A stretch of 23,574 nt of DNA from JAICTV01 sp035634055 (lineage in GTDB: Bacteria; Planctomycetota; Phycisphaerae; Tepidisphaerales; Tepidisphaeraceae). Below are positions 23,140 through 23,574 of the stretch, piece after piece. How positions within the stretch are numbered: position 1 is the stretch's first letter; every line of letters begins with the position of its first letter. The position numbers and the translations under genes were made by a program. The notes beneath the pieces were generated by a model. The model was not told the origin of the DNA. It searched no databases and saw only the letters and a list, made by a program, of their open reading frames with translations. The DNA lies in assembly GCA_035634055.1 (NCBI GenBank), contig DASQDR010000002.1, forward strand, positions 1 to 23,574. The letters are read 5' to 3'.

Positions 23140-23574
23140 GGCGGTCTCCGTGGGGTTGTAAGTGCGGGCACACCCTCGCCTTGGGCCGGCGTGATGTCAA
23201 GCCGCGGAGGCGCGGCGGGCTGAGGGAAGCCTGGGCGTCACCCAGGGGCCCGCACGGGTTGAAAATCGCCAGGAAACGCGGTCAGCGTTGCGGCGTCTTT
23301 ACGGGTGGTGCCGCCGGGCGGCGCGACGTCACGTCAGAAGGCGCGGGTTATTTGTCACTGCCCATTGCTCGCACGCGAGGAGCCGAATCCGCTGCGGCAG
23401 TTGGCGGCGAAGCGTCCGTCGCGGCGGGCGGATGAGCCTTTAGCGTTGATGACGGCAGGGGCGTTACCGCCGGCAACTTCGCTCACGCTCTCGGCGCGGC
23501 GGCGAAGGGAATCATCAATCGTTTCCGCGGGTGGTGGCCGATCAATGCAAAGGCGGCGCAGAAATGACCTGCGC
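23140..23574. other. Terminal region with no supportable gene
   Basis: This 435-bp stretch has no reading frame with family-like sequence. A short hairpin lies at 23230-23246 (CCTGGG-5-CCCAGG). Near the right edge, one frame without a start codon reads GNFAHALGAAAKGIINRFRGWWPI and then stops at about 23567. It looks more protein-like than its surroundings but matches nothing I know and may be a remnant. The gene beyond the edge cannot be judged. Confidence 0.5.

Noticed and set aside
23181..23435. A short plus-strand open frame of 84 codons
   Set aside because: It has no ribosome binding site, no family similarity and low-complexity composition.
23434..23569. A start-less frame reading GNFAHALGAAAKGIINRFRGWWPI
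   Set aside because: It looks protein-like but has no start codon and an in-frame stop just upstream, and I recognise no family; noted only as a possible remnant.

Overview
The window is about 65-70% GC by eye and reads as a chromosomal segment from a Planctomycetota bacterium, most plausibly class Phycisphaerae. This placement is inferred from three things: a membrane protein with a planctomycete-style CxxC...GLPEPxCPECG zinc ribbon, the mix of Uma2, ThuA, PQQ-type sugar dehydrogenase and lactonase genes, and several promoters with TAYANT -10 boxes lying almost on the start codon. No rRNA, tRNA, CRISPR array, transposase or phage gene was seen.

Layout. (1) Positions 1-5200, minus strand: a phosphate-uptake operon in the order pstS-pstC-pstA-pstB-phoU-(response regulator, cut by the window edge). 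A Pho-box-like array of four 11-bp units lies upstream of pstS, and a long hairpin lies between pstS and pstC. (2) 5370-7625, plus strand: a promoter, a TPP riboswitch and thiC. thiC carries a low-complexity in-frame insertion that starts as an 8-bp tandem repeat. (3) 7626-8550: a degraded stretch with a frameshifted Uma2 gene, a second partial copy of the thiC 3' end, and a possible DUF1772 remnant. (4) 8557-13770, minus strand: a nine-gene array led by an ArsR-family regulator (ArsR, three SRPBCC proteins, a DoxX-like membrane protein, two VOC proteins, an Asp-box propeller and a MoaD/ThiS-like protein ending in Gly-Gly). (5) 13881-17493: a lactonase-type propeller, a convergent Nudix hydrolase, a PepSY-like lipoprotein, the zinc-ribbon membrane protein and a ThuA-domain protein. 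(6) 17633-19436: a compact cmk-plsC-MazG-like operon. (7) 19474-21915: an orphan PAS histidine kinase and a divergently transcribed, probably secreted sugar dehydrogenase. (8) 21925-23139, minus strand: a cyclophilin followed by a toxin-antitoxin pair in which the VapC-like toxin is frameshifted and the antitoxin is intact. The last ~430 bp hold no gene I can support.

How the parts fit. PstSCAB imports phosphate, and PhoU with the response regulator should tie transport to Pho control through the repeats upstream of pstS. thiC is expected to be switched off by thiamine pyrophosphate. The ArsR-led array has overlapping or closely spaced genes and one good promoter with a palindrome between -35 and -10, so it is probably one regulon. 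Its function is not known to me, and the translationally coupled propeller/ubiquitin-fold pair at its end is the best candidate for an undescribed system. Across the window, several non-coding gaps and two coding regions carry short tandem repeats with 7-, 8- or 9-bp units, often in inverted pairs. They look like a class of small dispersed elements that have shaped gene ends and linkers here.
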